Shown: positions 35,412 through 44,570, counted from the stretch's first letter. The stretch: 64,000 nt of DNA from Verrucomicrobiota bacterium (GCA_003218375.1 QHNH01000009.1:1-64000); one strand, 5' to 3'. The notes: generated from the sequence alone by a model not told the origin. Numbers and translations are program-made.

Positions 35412-35980
35412 GCCTTTTCCTCCTTGATCAGCCAGACCGCGTCCGGTTCGCCATCGACATCCTCGAGGCGCAAACGGACCTGTTCGCCCGGCGCTGTCGG
35501 AAGATTTTTGCCCACGTAATCCCCGCGGATCGGCAGCTCGCGATGGCCGCGATCGATCAACGCCGCGAGCTGGATTCTGGCGGGCCGCCCGAATGAGCTG
35601 ATCGCATCCATCGCCGCGCGCACGGTTCGGCCCGTAAAGAAAACATCGTCAACGATGATGACGGTCTTTCCTTCGAGCGGCAGGGGCAGGGTGGAGGCCT
35701 GGACGCGCGGCAGTTCCGGACGCGTCCCAATATCGTCACGATGCATCGAAACATCGATTGCCCCGATTCCCACCCGGGGCTGGCCTAACGACTCGATAAT
35801 GTCCGCCAATCGTCCCGCGATCTCGACTCCGCGCGACGGAATCCCGGCGAGAATGACTGTATCGAGCTGCGGATTGCGCTCGACGATTTCGTGCGCGATG
35901 CGGCGAAGGGCGCGATCGATGGCCGCGGCATCCATCACCGGCGCGGTGAGGGATGAGGGAGAAGGAGCGTTTGGTTTCAC
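35408..35980 (-). CDS. pyrR: Bifunctional pyr operon regulator / uracil phosphoribosyltransferase
   Basis: The product is 190 residues from GTG 35980 with AAGGA five bases upstream. The PRPP-binding motif [19 protein letters not shown] is near residue 110, with [15 protein letters not shown] and [10 protein letters not shown] upstream in the protein, all typical of PyrR. In other bacteria PyrR binds pyr mRNA in response to UMP and promotes attenuation. The 53-base gap upstream shows no obvious PyrR-binding loop, so regulation here is uncertain. Confidence 0.92.
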   Translation of the reverse strand: MKPNAPSPSSLTAPVMDAAAIDRALRRIAHEIVERNPQLDTVILAGIPSRGVEIAGRLADIIESLGQPRVGIGAIDVSMHRDDIGTRPELPRVQASTLPLPLEGKTVIIVDDVFFTGRTVRAAMDAISSFGRPARIQLAALIDRGHRELPIRGDYVGKNLPTAPGEQVRLRLEDVDGEPDAVWLIKEEKA

Positions 35981-36032
35981 AGGATTCCTTGGCGACCTCG
36001 CAGGATCGCATTAAAGGAAAAGCGGCGGAGAT

Positions 36033-36278
36033 TTAAGCGGCTGTTGTTTCGGCTCTGGGCTCCTTCATCCGCTTGTTCCGCCAGCTGGAACGATATTTCA
36101 CGATCCAGTCGAGCAACGCCTTTTCGAAACCGATATCAGCGCCGGCTTTTTCGCTCTCGATCCATTTGTGTTTCAAAATCTCTTCCCGCTCCGCGAGGAA
36201 CTCCTTGTAGAGCACAGAGTTCTTAACGAACTGCGATTGTTCGCCTTCAGCCGCCGTCATGTCGGCACTGTTTTTCAT
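36033..36278 (-). CDS. Small conserved-looking hypothetical protein
   Basis: This 81-residue soluble protein has a charged, mostly helical core (QFVKNSVLYKEFLAEREEIL, then ADIGFEKALLDWIVKYRSSW). It ends in a Lys/Arg-rich tail and has no leader. It lies 52 bases ahead of pyrR on the same strand and could share its promoter. The ordered aromatic/charged pattern suggests a real folded protein, possibly a nucleic-acid or complex-associated helper. The function is unknown. Confidence 0.7.
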   Translation of the reverse strand: MKNSADMTAAEGEQSQFVKNSVLYKEFLAEREEILKHKWIESEKAGADIGFEKALLDWIVKYRSSWRNKRMKEPRAETTAA

Positions 36279-36354
36279 ATTAGCGGGCGCAGGTCAATAA
36301 AAACGATACGCCCCTCTTAGGCGTAGCAGCGGCTGTGCCTATTCAAACTCTGCT

Positions 36355-36446
36355 TCTTCTGTAGCCGCCGCCCTGTGGGCGGCGCGATGGGCGCTGTGCT
36401 GGCCATGCCGATCTCGCGCTTCGCACAGCGAAGCGGCTACAGAAGA
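36355..36446. repeat. Family 4 GTAG/CTGTG inverted repeat, copy 3 (mixed stems)
   Basis: The left half is GTAG-C, CGCCGCC, CTGTG, GGCGGCG. The right half on the minus strand is GTAG-C, CGCTTCG, CTGTG, CGAAGCG. The two halves have quite different stems but an identical foot and loop. The TAG of the right half is the stop codon of mrp. Confidence 0.92.
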
Positions 36447-37480
36447 TGCTCGCGCAGATGATGCGCGATTTTCATGAACTCTGCCGCCACCGGCGAATCG
36501 CTCGATTCGGCGGTAATCGGCATACCGCGATCGCCGGATTCACGGGTGGCGATATCGATCGGGATCTGGCCGAGCAACGGCACCCGCAGCCGCTTCGCTT
36601 CCCGCTCACCGCCGCCCGAGCCAAAGATATCGTAGCGTTTCCCGTCGCTCGGACAGGCGAAGTAGCTCATGTTTTCGATGAGGCCAAGCACGGTCACGTT
36701 GACCTTCTCGAACATGGTCGCGGCCTTTCGTGCGTCGATCAGCGCGACTTCCTGTGGAGTCGTGACGATGATCGCGCCGGCGAGCGCGACAGTTTGGACA
36801 ATCGTGAGCTGGATGTCGCCGGTGCCGGGCGGCAAATCGAGGACGAGATAATCCAGTTCGCCCCACTCCACCTGCCGGAGGAATTGCTGGGTGTACCGCG
36901 TCACCATCGGCCCGCGCAGAATGGCGGGCGCCGCGTCGTCGAGGAGAAAACCCATCGACATCAACTTCAGTCCGTATTGCTCGATCGGGACGATCCGGTT
37001 TTCCTCGGTCGCCATCGGCCGGTCGCGCGAACCGAACATGAGCGAAATGCTCGGGCCGTAGATGTCGCAATCACAAAGGCCGACGCGCGCTTCGGTTTTT
37101 TCCAAAGCGACCGCGAGATTTGCCGCCACGGTCGACTTCCCGACCCCGCCTTTGCCGCTCGCAATGGCAATGACATGCTTCACGCCCTCGATCCGCGTGG
37201 CGCCGACTCCCGCCGCGCCGGCGCCCGCCGGTGGAGCGTGGATGTCGATAAGCACCTTCACGCTTTCAACGCCCGCCATTCCGCGCAACGCCGCTTCCGA
37301 TTCCGTTTTGATCGCCTGTGGAATCGCCGGCTCATTCGTCGCGAGCGCCATTTGCACAGTGACGGCGGCGCCTTCGATCCGGATGGCTTTTACGAGGCCG
37401 AACGACACGATGTCGCGGCTGAAGCCGGGATATTTGACTTGCTTCAACGCTTCCCTGACCTGGTCCTCCGAGATCGGCAT
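36437..37480 (-). CDS. mrp: Iron-sulfur cluster carrier ATPase (Mrp/ApbC)
   Basis: The 347-residue protein has an N-terminal MIP18-like domain of about 90 residues (DQVREALKQVKYPGFSRDIV). The ParA-type ATPase part follows, with deviant Walker A ASGKGGVGKSTVAANLA, switch motif LVLDLPPGTGD and the cluster-binding-type cysteine in ENMSYFACPSDG. Only one Cys of the usual CxxC is visible there. It transfers Fe-S clusters from scaffolds such as Suf to target enzymes. The TAG stop comes from a family 4 repeat. Confidence 0.93.
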   Translation of the reverse strand: MPISEDQVREALKQVKYPGFSRDIVSFGLVKAIRIEGAAVTVQMALATNEPAIPQAIKTESEAALRGMAGVESVKVLIDIHAPPAGAGAAGVGATRIEGVKHVIAIASGKGGVGKSTVAANLAVALEKTEARVGLCDCDIYGPSISLMFGSRDRPMATEENRIVPIEQYGLKLMSMGFLLDDAAPAILRGPMVTRYTQQFLRQVEWGELDYLVLDLPPGTGDIQLTIVQTVALAGAIIVTTPQEVALIDARKAATMFEKVNVTVLGLIENMSYFACPSDGKRYDIFGSGGGEREAKRLRVPLLGQIPIDIATRESGDRGMPITAESSDSPVAAEFMKIAHHLREHLL

Positions 37481-37546
37481 GGGCGTGTAAGGTAACGCCC
37501 CCGGCGAGGGAGTAAACCAGCGCTTGCGAAATCGTCGTGGCCCGAA

Positions 37547-37639
37547 CTACGCGCGATCAGTCGTGTCTTCTTTGCACGCCCAGAAAACACTCATGCACAC
37601 GGAGCCCAGGGCGATCACAAAACTAGATAACGTGAGCAT
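37547..37639 (-). CDS. Possible 30-residue membrane peptide
   Basis: This short frame begins at ATG 37639 and encodes a hydrophobic helix (LTLSSFVIALGSVCMSVFWA) with a charged tail (CKEDTTDRA). The composition suits a single-span small protein. There is no good ribosome site, so confidence is low. It lies in the 275-base gap between mrp and the DUF4440-like gene, which otherwise shows only one palindrome. Confidence 0.3.
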   Translation of the reverse strand: MLTLSSFVIALGSVCMSVFWACKEDTTDRA

Positions 37640-37717
37640 AACAGTTGTCTAGCAACGGTCGTGCCGAGGGCATTTTGCAGGGCAAATCGCCTGCCCGCAT
37701 CAATCCGGCGTTTGTTT

Positions 37718-37737
37718 TCGCGACACAATTGTCGCGA
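37718..37737. promoter_or_regulatory. Perfect 8-bp palindrome TCGCGACA-CAAT-TGTCGCGA
   Basis: It is located just after the DUF4440-like gene. There is no T-tract on the side where transcription would exit, so it is not a standard terminator. It could be an operator or an RNA 3' stabilising hairpin. Confidence 0.35.
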
Positions 37738-37755
37738 TCTCGCCCGAACGCTCCG

Positions 37756-38346
37756 CTATTTCACGAGCATGGCCTGCGACGCCACGCATTGCCATTTGTC
37801 TTTGCGCAACACCCAAACATCGGTCCAACGGAAAGTCCGTTTGAAGGCCTGGCCGTCCTTGGCTTTTCCAGCTTCGATTGAAGTGCCCAGTGCGATCGCG
37901 AACTGCCCGCCGAAAACACGCACCTCCACCTTGCCATTTTTCGTCGAGGTATACGTGTCGGTGTCTTTCTTGATTTCGGAGAGAAGGTTCGATTTGCTCA
38001 TCACCTTGCCCTTGGAGCTGACGCCGCGGAAATCATCGGCGAGATAGGCCTGCGCTTCCGGCGTTGATTTTTTCGTCGGCATCACCGCCGCGGGCGACGA
38101 GCTCGCGCTCGGGGTCGCGCTGGGGCTGCTCTTCGTGGCCGCGGGCGAGGAAGATTTGCTCGGTGAAGCCGAGGCTTCCGATTTTGGTGCGGGCGACGCG
38201 GTTTTTTCGGTCGTGACCGAGACGCTTGGGTCGGATGCGGTTGCTTCGGGGGAAGCAGCGGGCGACGGGCTGTCCTCCTGGGCCAAAACGAATGGCGTGG
38301 CAGCGGCGGCGATAAGCGAGGTAATGGCGACAATAATGATCTTCAT
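37756..38346 (-). CDS. Secreted DUF4440/NTF2-like protein with Ser/Pro/Ala linker
   Basis: The 196-residue product has a signal peptide (MKIIIVAITSLIAAAATPFVLA). About 65 residues of low-complexity Ser/Pro/Ala linker follow, then a short NTF2-like domain from about residue 95 (YLADDFRGVSSKGKVMSKSNLLSEI ... WTDVWVLRKDKWQCVASQAM). The first helices usual in DUF4440 seem to be missing, so the domain is short. The linker suggests a flexible tether to the cell surface. Function unknown. Confidence 0.75.
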   Translation of the reverse strand: MKIIIVAITSLIAAAATPFVLAQEDSPSPAASPEATASDPSVSVTTEKTASPAPKSEASASPSKSSSPAATKSSPSATPSASSSPAAVMPTKKSTPEAQAYLADDFRGVSSKGKVMSKSNLLSEIKKDTDTYTSTKNGKVEVRVFGGQFAIALGTSIEAGKAKDGQAFKRTFRWTDVWVLRKDKWQCVASQAMLVK

Positions 38347-38528
38347 TTGGTTCTCCCGTTATGGATTTGGCGCAGGCGCGAGCCCGGCCCCGAATCGGTT
38401 TGAGGCGCGAATCGTAGGGAGCGCCGCGACCTTGCGTCAAGGCTGAATTACTGCGCAAGACCGGCTGGCTGCGATCGTGCTCTAACGACTTGACGGGGGG
38501 TGTAGCATTGTCCCCAGAAATTCGTAAG

Positions 38529-39977
38529 ATGCGCTTTTCCACGATTCGAAACATTCTCGGCAGCCTCGCCCTCGGGGCCCTCATCGTTTATACGATGCGC
38601 CTGTCGGACCCGCCGAAAGCGCAGCCGCCCAGCCCGTCAGTCGCGACTGTTCCCGCACCACTGCCGGCGGAGGCGACACTCATCGCCGGCCCATCCATTG
38701 GAATAGAAACGCAGTTGCCGGTAGTGCCCGCGCGGCGCTCGCACCGGATCGATAATTGTTTCAACCCTGAGACCGATCTGAGCGCGCCCATCGTCCGCGG
38801 AAAGAACGCGGTGATCACGGCCGCGTTGAAAGAGGAGTGGGAAATCGTCCGCAAATTGATCGATGCCGGCGCTCCGGTTGAATCCGCGGATGAAACCGGT
38901 CTTACCGCGCTCATGGTGGCGGCCCAACGTGGCAACATCGAGATGCTCCGCACTTTGCTCGAACGCCAGGCCCGCATCGACTTCATGGATTTCGAGGGCC
39001 GCACCGCGATCCATTATGCGATGGCCGCCGGGAAACGGGAGGCGGTGGAACTTCTCGTGTTATACGCCCCGCGTTTTGACCCCGATTCTGCCACCGCGCG
39101 CGATCTGCTGACGGCGGCGCTGGCCACCGGCGACATGGCGATTTTCCAGACGATCCTCGAACGCTTCCCGCCCACCTTGGAATGGACGGCCAATACTCGC
39201 CGCGCGCTCGAGGCCGCCCTCAGCCACGACATGAAGGAACAAGTGCGCCTGCTTCTGAGCAAACATCCCGCTCCGCCTACGCGGGAAAGCGGCACCGTTC
39301 CGCTGATCGCGTACGCTATTGCCAGCGATGACCTGCCGCTTTTCCGAACCCTGCTCGCCTGCGGCAGCGATCCGAACCTTGCCATCCCCAAAGCCGCCGA
39401 GAAAGAGTTCCTGGCGCTGATTAAATCCAAATACCTGCGGATCTATGTCCAGGAAGACGGCGTGAACCTTCTCATGCTCGCGGCCGGGCTCGGCAAAGCC
39501 GATTTCGTCCGCGCTTTACTCGATGCCGGGGCCGATCGCAACCGGCACACGCCCCGCGAAAAAATGCTGCCGCTTTATTTCGCCGCCTGGACGGAGAATT
39601 GGCAATGCGTCCAGATGCTGCTCGGCGGTGGACCGGGGCCGGAGCAATTGCGCGTCGAGATCTCGCTCGCGCAACAGCATGCCGCCGTGATCAAGGACGG
39701 CATCACCGTTTTCACAACGAAAGTTTCTACCGGCCGCAATGGTTTCACTACCAAGCCCGGTTACTACGTCATCACCGACAAGGACCGCGATCATCGCTCC
39801 ACGATCTACAAGTGCCCGATGCCTTATTTTATGCGGTTGAGCTGCCGTGATTTCGGGATGCACGAGGGTGTGGTCCAGCCTTATCCGGCATCGCATGGTT
39901 GCATCCGGTTGCCGGGCGATGCGGCGAAAAAACTTTTCGTCGATCTGCCAATCGGCACGGTCGTCAGCATTAATTAG
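38529..39977 (+). CDS. Ankyrin-repeat protein fused to an L,D-transpeptidase (YkuD) domain
   Basis: The product is 482 residues from ATG 38529. An N-terminal hydrophobic signal-anchor (NILGSLALGALIVYTM) and a Pro-rich linker precede about 8 ankyrin-like repeats (for example TGLTALMVAAQRGNIEMLRTLL and GVNLLMLAAGLGKADFVRALL). The C-terminal ~110 residues form a YkuD domain (QHAAVIKDGITVFTTKVSTG) whose active site is MHEGVVQPYPASHGCIRLP. It should act in the periplasm on peptidoglycan, making 3-3 crosslinks or attaching proteins, with the ankyrins as a binding arm. The order of these domains in one protein is unusual. Confidence 0.88.
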   Translation: MRFSTIRNILGSLALGALIVYTMRLSDPPKAQPPSPSVATVPAPLPAEATLIAGPSIGIETQLPVVPARRSHRIDNCFNPETDLSAPIVRGKNAVITAALKEEWEIVRKLIDAGAPVESADETGLTALMVAAQRGNIEMLRTLLERQARIDFMDFEGRTAIHYAMAAGKREAVELLVLYAPRFDPDSATARDLLTAALATGDMAIFQTILERFPPTLEWTANTRRALEAALSHDMKEQVRLLLSKHPAPPTRESGTVPLIAYAIASDDLPLFRTLLACGSDPNLAIPKAAEKEFLALIKSKYLRIYVQEDGVNLLMLAAGLGKADFVRALLDAGADRNRHTPREKMLPLYFAAWTENWQCVQMLLGGGPGPEQLRVEISLAQQHAAVIKDGITVFTTKVSTGRNGFTTKPGYYVITDKDRDHRSTIYKCPMPYFMRLSCRDFGMHEGVVQPYPASHGCIRLPGDAAKKLFVDLPIGTVVSIN

Positions 39978-40007
39978 CTGTAGCCGCTTCGCTGTGCGAA
40001 GCGTGGG
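39978..40007 (+). repeat. Single GTAG/CTGTG half element
   Basis: CTGTAG-C, CGCTTCG, loop CTGTG, CGAAGCG directly follows the stop codon of the ankyrin/transpeptidase gene and ends just before pdxH. No opposing half is present. Confidence 0.85.
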
Positions 40008-40016
40008 TTTCCCAAT

Positions 40017-40673
40017 ATGGATGAAACGCCGATTTCGGAATTGAGCGGGCTGCGCCACGAATACGATGCGCATGGGCTCCGCCGCGCCGATCTTCATTCG
40101 GACCCGATCGAGCAATTCCGCGCCTGGTTCGCCGCTGCGCTCGCCGCCGACATCCGCGATGTCAACGCGATGAGCCTCGCCACCGCGACGCCGGATGGAA
40201 AACCTTCCGTCCGCATCGTTTTGCTGAAGGGCATCGACAGGCGCGGTTTCAGTTTTTTCACGAACTACGACAGCGCGAAAGGCCGCGATCTCGAAGCGAA
40301 TCCTTATGCGGCGCTCGGATTTTACTGGGTGAAGCTCGAACGCCAGATCCGGATCAGCGGGCCGGTCGAGAGAACTTCGAGAGAGGATTCCGCCGCTTAT
40401 TTTCACTCACGGCCTCCCGGCAGCCGGCTCGCGGCCTGGGCCTCGAAGCAAAGCGAAGTTATCGATGCCCGGAAAGTCCTCGACGCGCGTTTCGAAGAAA
40501 TGAAGGAACGTTTCGAGGGCGAAGAAATCGCGCTTCCGCCGCACTGGGGCGGATACCGGGTGCTGCCGGAGCAGATGGAATTCTGGCAGGGCCGGCCCAA
40601 CCGGCTCCACGATCGCTTCCGTTACACGCGCCGCCCGGATGGAACCTGGCAGATCGATCGCCTCGCGCCGTGA
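40017..40673 (+). CDS. pdxH: Pyridoxamine 5'-phosphate oxidase
   Basis: The 218-residue protein is the usual PdxH length. FMN- and substrate-binding blocks are NAMSLATATPDGKPSVRIVLLKG, FFTNYDSAKGRDLEANP, LERQIRISGPVER, and the C-terminal PPHWGGYRVLPEQMEFWQGRPNRLHDRF, which carries the PdxH signature. It oxidises pyridoxamine or pyridoxine phosphate to PLP. The next gene starts inside its stop codon (GTGA). Confidence 0.96.
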   Translation: MDETPISELSGLRHEYDAHGLRRADLHSDPIEQFRAWFAAALAADIRDVNAMSLATATPDGKPSVRIVLLKGIDRRGFSFFTNYDSAKGRDLEANPYAALGFYWVKLERQIRISGPVERTSREDSAAYFHSRPPGSRLAAWASKQSEVIDARKVLDARFEEMKERFEGEEIALPPHWGGYRVLPEQMEFWQGRPNRLHDRFRYTRRPDGTWQIDRLAP

Positions 40674-41446
40674 CGCCCGGCGATTCTTCGCGCTCGCGCG
40701 GCTGGAAAGATAATCCGCATCCGCGCTATTGGTGGCATCGTCTGCCGGGAACCGATTACGTCCCGCCGGTTTACTCCGACCTAAGCGACGCCGAATGGGC
40801 CGTGCTCCGCGAGTGGTATGCGGAGACGGATCGCAGCGGCCCGATCGGCGAATGCGCGGTGCCGCTTATTTCCCTGCTCCACGGCCTCGTCATGGGAAAT
40901 CGTATTAGCCGTATCGCGCAACTCGGGACGTGCGCCGGTTATTCAGCTCTACTTCTGGGATGGATGCTGCGCCGGATGAACACGCCGCACGCCCTGTTCG
41001 CCTTGGATCTCGATCCCGCGATGTGTGAGCTGTCACGGCGCTGGATCATCCGCGCCGGACTGCAAGATTTTGTCGAGGTCGCGGAAGGCAGTTCCCTCGA
41101 TGACCGATCGATCATGTCCGCCCGAAAATATCTCAACGGCAATCCCGAGCTCGTCATTCTCGACAGTTCCCACGAATACCAGTCCACGCTCGCCGAGCTT
41201 GATCTCTGGTATGGCGCGGTCGCGCCGGGCGGCCTGCTCGTTCTTCACGACGTGAGCGAATTCGCCGCCGAGTTTGACGTTACCCGCGAGGGCGGAGTGC
41301 GCCGAGCGTTCGCCGAATGGCGCAAAATCCATCCGGAAGCGGAAACGCTTTCGCTCAACAGCGATTCGCGTTCGATGGAAGCAGCGCGACCGCTCTACAA
41401 AGATGCTTGCGGCGTCGGCCTGATCCATAAACCGCAATATGGCTGA
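40670..41446 (+). CDS. Class I SAM-dependent methyltransferase
   Basis: The 258-residue protein has the SAM-binding motif I region [16 protein letters not shown] near residue 86. The acidic motif II is [15 protein letters not shown], and the post-core [23 protein letters not shown] resembles the Methyltransf_24 group. It would methylate a small molecule or sugar; the acceptor is unknown. It is translated from a GTG overlapping the pdxH stop and overlaps the macro-domain gene by eight bases. Confidence 0.82.
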   Translation: MTPGDSSRSRGWKDNPHPRYWWHRLPGTDYVPPVYSDLSDAEWAVLREWYAETDRSGPIGECAVPLISLLHGLVMGNRISRIAQLGTCAGYSALLLGWMLRRMNTPHALFALDLDPAMCELSRRWIIRAGLQDFVEVAEGSSLDDRSIMSARKYLNGNPELVILDSSHEYQSTLAELDLWYGAVAPGGLLVLHDVSEFAAEFDVTREGGVRRAFAEWRKIHPEAETLSLNSDSRSMEAARPLYKDACGVGLIHKPQYG

Positions 41447-41948
41447 GGCGCGACTGACTCTGCTTCGCGGCGACATCACGAAGCTCGCCGTCGATGCGAT
41501 CGTGAACGCGGCCAATACCACATTGCTCGGCGGCGGAGGAGTCGACGGCGCCATTCATCGGGCCGCCGGTCCGGAACTTCTCGCCGAATGCAAAACGCTC
41601 GGTGGTTGTCGCCCGGGCGAAGCCAAAATCACTCGCGGCTATTTGTTGCCGGCGCGTTTCGTCATTCACACCGTCGGTCCTGTCTGGTCCGGCGGCCATC
41701 GCAGCGAACCCGAGACGCTCGCCAATTGCTATCGAAACTCTCTGCGCCTCGCTTCGGAGAACGGCCTGCGCACGATCGCCTTTCCCGCCATCAGTTGCGG
41801 CGCCTATCGTTATCCCATCGCGGACGCCGCCCGAATCGCAGTGCAAACCACCACGGAATTCTTGCGGGACAATGCCTCGATCGCGGAAGTGACCTTCGTC
41901 GTTTCCACCGACGAGATCGAAGCCGCATACGAGCGGCTTCTCGCCTGA
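41439..41948 (+). CDS. Macro-domain protein (O-acetyl-ADP-ribose deacetylase type)
   Basis: The 169-residue single macro domain has ADP-ribose-binding motifs [34 protein letters not shown] near the N-terminus, then [10 protein letters not shown] and [13 protein letters not shown]. It matches the YmdB/MacroD group that removes ADP-ribose from proteins or deacetylates O-acetyl-ADP-ribose. It overlaps the methyltransferase gene, so both are probably expressed together. Confidence 0.93.
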   Translation: MAEARLTLLRGDITKLAVDAIVNAANTTLLGGGGVDGAIHRAAGPELLAECKTLGGCRPGEAKITRGYLLPARFVIHTVGPVWSGGHRSEPETLANCYRNSLRLASENGLRTIAFPAISCGAYRYPIADAARIAVQTTTEFLRDNASIAEVTFVVSTDEIEAAYERLLA

Positions 41949-41968
41949 CGCGTCGAACCGCTCCTCTT

Positions 41969-42010
41969 CGTTCGGCGTTGGACGTTCGGCGTTGGGCGTT
42001 CGACGTTTTC
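41969..42010. repeat. Tandem 14-bp repeat, three units
   Basis: CGTTCGGCGTTGGA, CGTTCGGCGTTGGG and CGTTCGACGTTTTC lie end to end in the short gap before hrpB, ending seven bases ahead of its ATG. They may affect its leader. Confidence 0.8.
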
Positions 42011-42016
42011 CCCTCC

Positions 42017-44554
42017 ATGCCGCGCGACCTGCCAATCTACGAGCTCGAGCACTCCATCGTCGCCGAACTCCAAGCCCACGCCCGCCTCATCATCCAGGCT
42101 CCCACCGGTTCCGGAAAATCGACCCAGGTCCCGCAAATTCTCCTCGATCACGGCATGCTCGGCGACGGCCAGGTCGTCATCCTCCAACCGCGCCGCCTCG
42201 CCGCTCGTCTTCTCGCCGCGCGCGTCGCCTCCGAGCGCAAGTGCCGACTCGGCGATGAAGTCGGCTACCAGATCCGTTTCGAAAACATCACCTCACCACG
42301 CACCCGGATTCGCTTCGTCACCGAAGGAATCCTCCTGCGCCAACTGGTCCAGGATCCGGAGCTGCGCGGCATCTCCACCATTCTTTTCGACGAATTCCAT
42401 GAGCGCCATCTGTATGGCGACATCACTCTCGCCCGTGCGCTTCAGCTCCAGGCGACCTCACGCCCCGATCTCAAGCTCGCCGTCATGTCCGCCACCTTGG
42501 ATGCGGGCCTCTTGCAAAAATATCTGGCGCCCTGCTCCCTCCTCACTTCTGCCGGGCGCGCCTTTCCGGTCGAGATCGAATACCTGGCCAAGCCCGTCGG
42601 CGGCGACGGCTATCCGATCTGGGATCTCGCCGCGGACGAATTGGAACGGCTCGCGCCGCAAACAAAAGGCGATGTGCTGATCTTCATGCCGGGAAAATAT
42701 GAGATCGGGCGAACGATCGCCGCCATTCGCGCGTCGCGCGTCAGCGATCGCTTCGTTGTCCTGCCGCTTCACGGCGAACTGCCGCCAGCGGAGCAGGACG
42801 CCGCGCTGGCCCATTACCAGAAACGGCGCGCCATCGTCTCGACTAATGTCGCCGAAACCTCGCTCACCATCGATGGCGTCCAGGTCGTGATCGACAGCGG
42901 GCTGGCGCGGATCGCGCGGTTCGATCCTCGCCGCGGCATCAACACCTTGCTCGTCGAAAAAATCAGCCGCGCTTCCGCCGATCAACGCGCTGGCCGCGCC
43001 GGCCGGACCGCGCCGGGCCGCTGTCTGCGTCTTTGGACGGAGCGTGAGCATCTCGATCGTGCCGCGCAGGAATTGCCTGAGGTGAAACGACTCGATCTCG
43101 CCGAAGTCGTGCTGACTCTCAAAGCGAGCGGCATTGACGACATCGCCGCCTTCCGCTGGCTCGAGCCGCCCGAATCCCAAGCTCTCGCCCGCGCCGAAGA
43201 ATTGCTCGTCGATCTCGGCGCAATTTCTTCTCCGGGGAGAATAACCCCGCTCGGGCGCCGGATGCTGGCGTTTCCGGTCCATCCTCGTTACGCGCGCATG
43301 TTGCTCGCGGCGCACGAATATCGCTGCGTCCCCGCTATCGCGTTGATCGCGGCGCTCACCCAGGGCCGCAACCTCTTGCGCCGCCTCGAGGGCAAACCGG
43401 CCCGTGAAGATCGAGACGATGTCCTCGGTGGTGAAACGGAATCCGACTTTTTCATCTTGATGCGCGCCTTTCGCTACGCGGAAAACAGCCGGTTCGATGG
43501 GCAACGTTGTTCGCGCCTCGGGATCAACGCGGGCGCGGCCCGCGAAGCCGCGCAATTGTCCGAGCAATTCCTCGCCATCGCGCGGGACGAAGGCCTCGAT
43601 CTGCAGAGGGGCGAGGCGAAAACCGGCGCGATCCAGCGTTGCGTCCTCGCCGGTTTTCCCGATCAGGTCGCCGTCCGGCTCGATGCCGGGACGTTGCGTT
43701 GCGCCCTCGTGCATGCGCGGCGCGGTGTCCTCGCGCGCGAAAGCGCGGTGCACGACGCGCGCTTGCTGGTGGCGTCCGAGATCCGGGAAATCGAAAGCAG
43801 CGAGAAGGAGCGCCAGGTCTTGCTCACGATGGCGACGAAGATCGAGGAAGAATGGCTGCGCGATTTGTTCCCGGAATCGTTCCGCGAAGAAACGCGCGTC
43901 GAATTCGATTCGGCGCTCCGACGTGTGATCGGTCGCCGCGCTACACTGTTTCATGATCTCGTGTTGCGGAGCGAAGAATTTTCCGCCGCGGATGAGCCCG
44001 CCACCGCGCAGCTCCTTGCCCGCGAGGTTGTGGCCGGGACCTGTCCGATCAAACATTGGGACAACGCCGTCGAACAATGGATCGCGCGGGTCAACTTCGT
44101 CGCCGCGCAATTTCCGGAGTTGGAATTCTCGCGGATCGACGCGGCGGCGAAGCTGCTGCTCCTCGAACAAATTTGCCAGGGCGCCACGAGCTACAAGGAA
44201 ATCAAAGATCGGCCGGTGGGGCCGATCGTGAAATCGTGGTTGAACGGCGCCCAACAAAAGGCGCTCGACGATCTCGCCCCGGAGCGGATCAAACTGGCCG
44301 GCGGCCGCGCAGCAAAAATCACCTATGCCGACGATGGCGCGCCGCCCACGATCGCCGCCCGGATCCAGGATTTATACGACACTCCGCGCGGTCTCAGTGT
44401 CGGCCGTGGCCGCATTCCGCTCCGAATCCAGGTCCTGGCGCCGAACCATCGCCCGATCCAGATCACCAATGATCTGGAAACCTTCTGGCGCGTGGGCTAT
44501 CCGAAAATAAAGAAGGAACTCCAGCGCAAGTATCCCAAGCACGTGTGGCGCTGA
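42017..44554 (+). CDS. hrpB: ATP-dependent helicase HrpB
   Basis: The product is 845 residues from ATG 42017, the usual HrpB length. The frame is open further upstream only as a shadow of the macro gene. DEAH-box motifs are I QAPTGSGKSTQVPQ, II FDEFHERHLYGD, III MSATLDAG, V STNVAETSLTIDGV and VI QRAGRAGRTAPGRC, with the helicase-associated and HrpB C-terminal regions after them. It is an RNA helicase of unclear cellular role. It shows DEFH instead of DEAH, as is normal for HrpB. Confidence 0.95.
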   Translation: MPRDLPIYELEHSIVAELQAHARLIIQAPTGSGKSTQVPQILLDHGMLGDGQVVILQPRRLAARLLAARVASERKCRLGDEVGYQIRFENITSPRTRIRFVTEGILLRQLVQDPELRGISTILFDEFHERHLYGDITLARALQLQATSRPDLKLAVMSATLDAGLLQKYLAPCSLLTSAGRAFPVEIEYLAKPVGGDGYPIWDLAADELERLAPQTKGDVLIFMPGKYEIGRTIAAIRASRVSDRFVVLPLHGELPPAEQDAALAHYQKRRAIVSTNVAETSLTIDGVQVVIDSGLARIARFDPRRGINTLLVEKISRASADQRAGRAGRTAPGRCLRLWTEREHLDRAAQELPEVKRLDLAEVVLTLKASGIDDIAAFRWLEPPESQALARAEELLVDLGAISSPGRITPLGRRMLAFPVHPRYARMLLAAHEYRCVPAIALIAALTQGRNLLRRLEGKPAREDRDDVLGGETESDFFILMRAFRYAENSRFDGQRCSRLGINAGAAREAAQLSEQFLAIARDEGLDLQRGEAKTGAIQRCVLAGFPDQVAVRLDAGTLRCALVHARRGVLARESAVHDARLLVASEIREIESSEKERQVLLTMATKIEEEWLRDLFPESFREETRVEFDSALRRVIGRRATLFHDLVLRSEEFSAADEPATAQLLAREVVAGTCPIKHWDNAVEQWIARVNFVAAQFPELEFSRIDAAAKLLLLEQICQGATSYKEIKDRPVGPIVKSWLNGAQQKALDDLAPERIKLAGGRAAKITYADDGAPPTIAARIQDLYDTPRGLSVGRGRIPLRIQVLAPNHRPIQITNDLETFWRVGYPKIKKELQRKYPKHVWR

Positions 44555-44570
44555 CTCGGCTTGCCGCCGA

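Noticed and set aside
42458-44257. 599-codon open frame antisense to hrpB
   Set aside because: The opposite strand encodes a full HrpB with all helicase motifs; the antisense product has no recognisable features.
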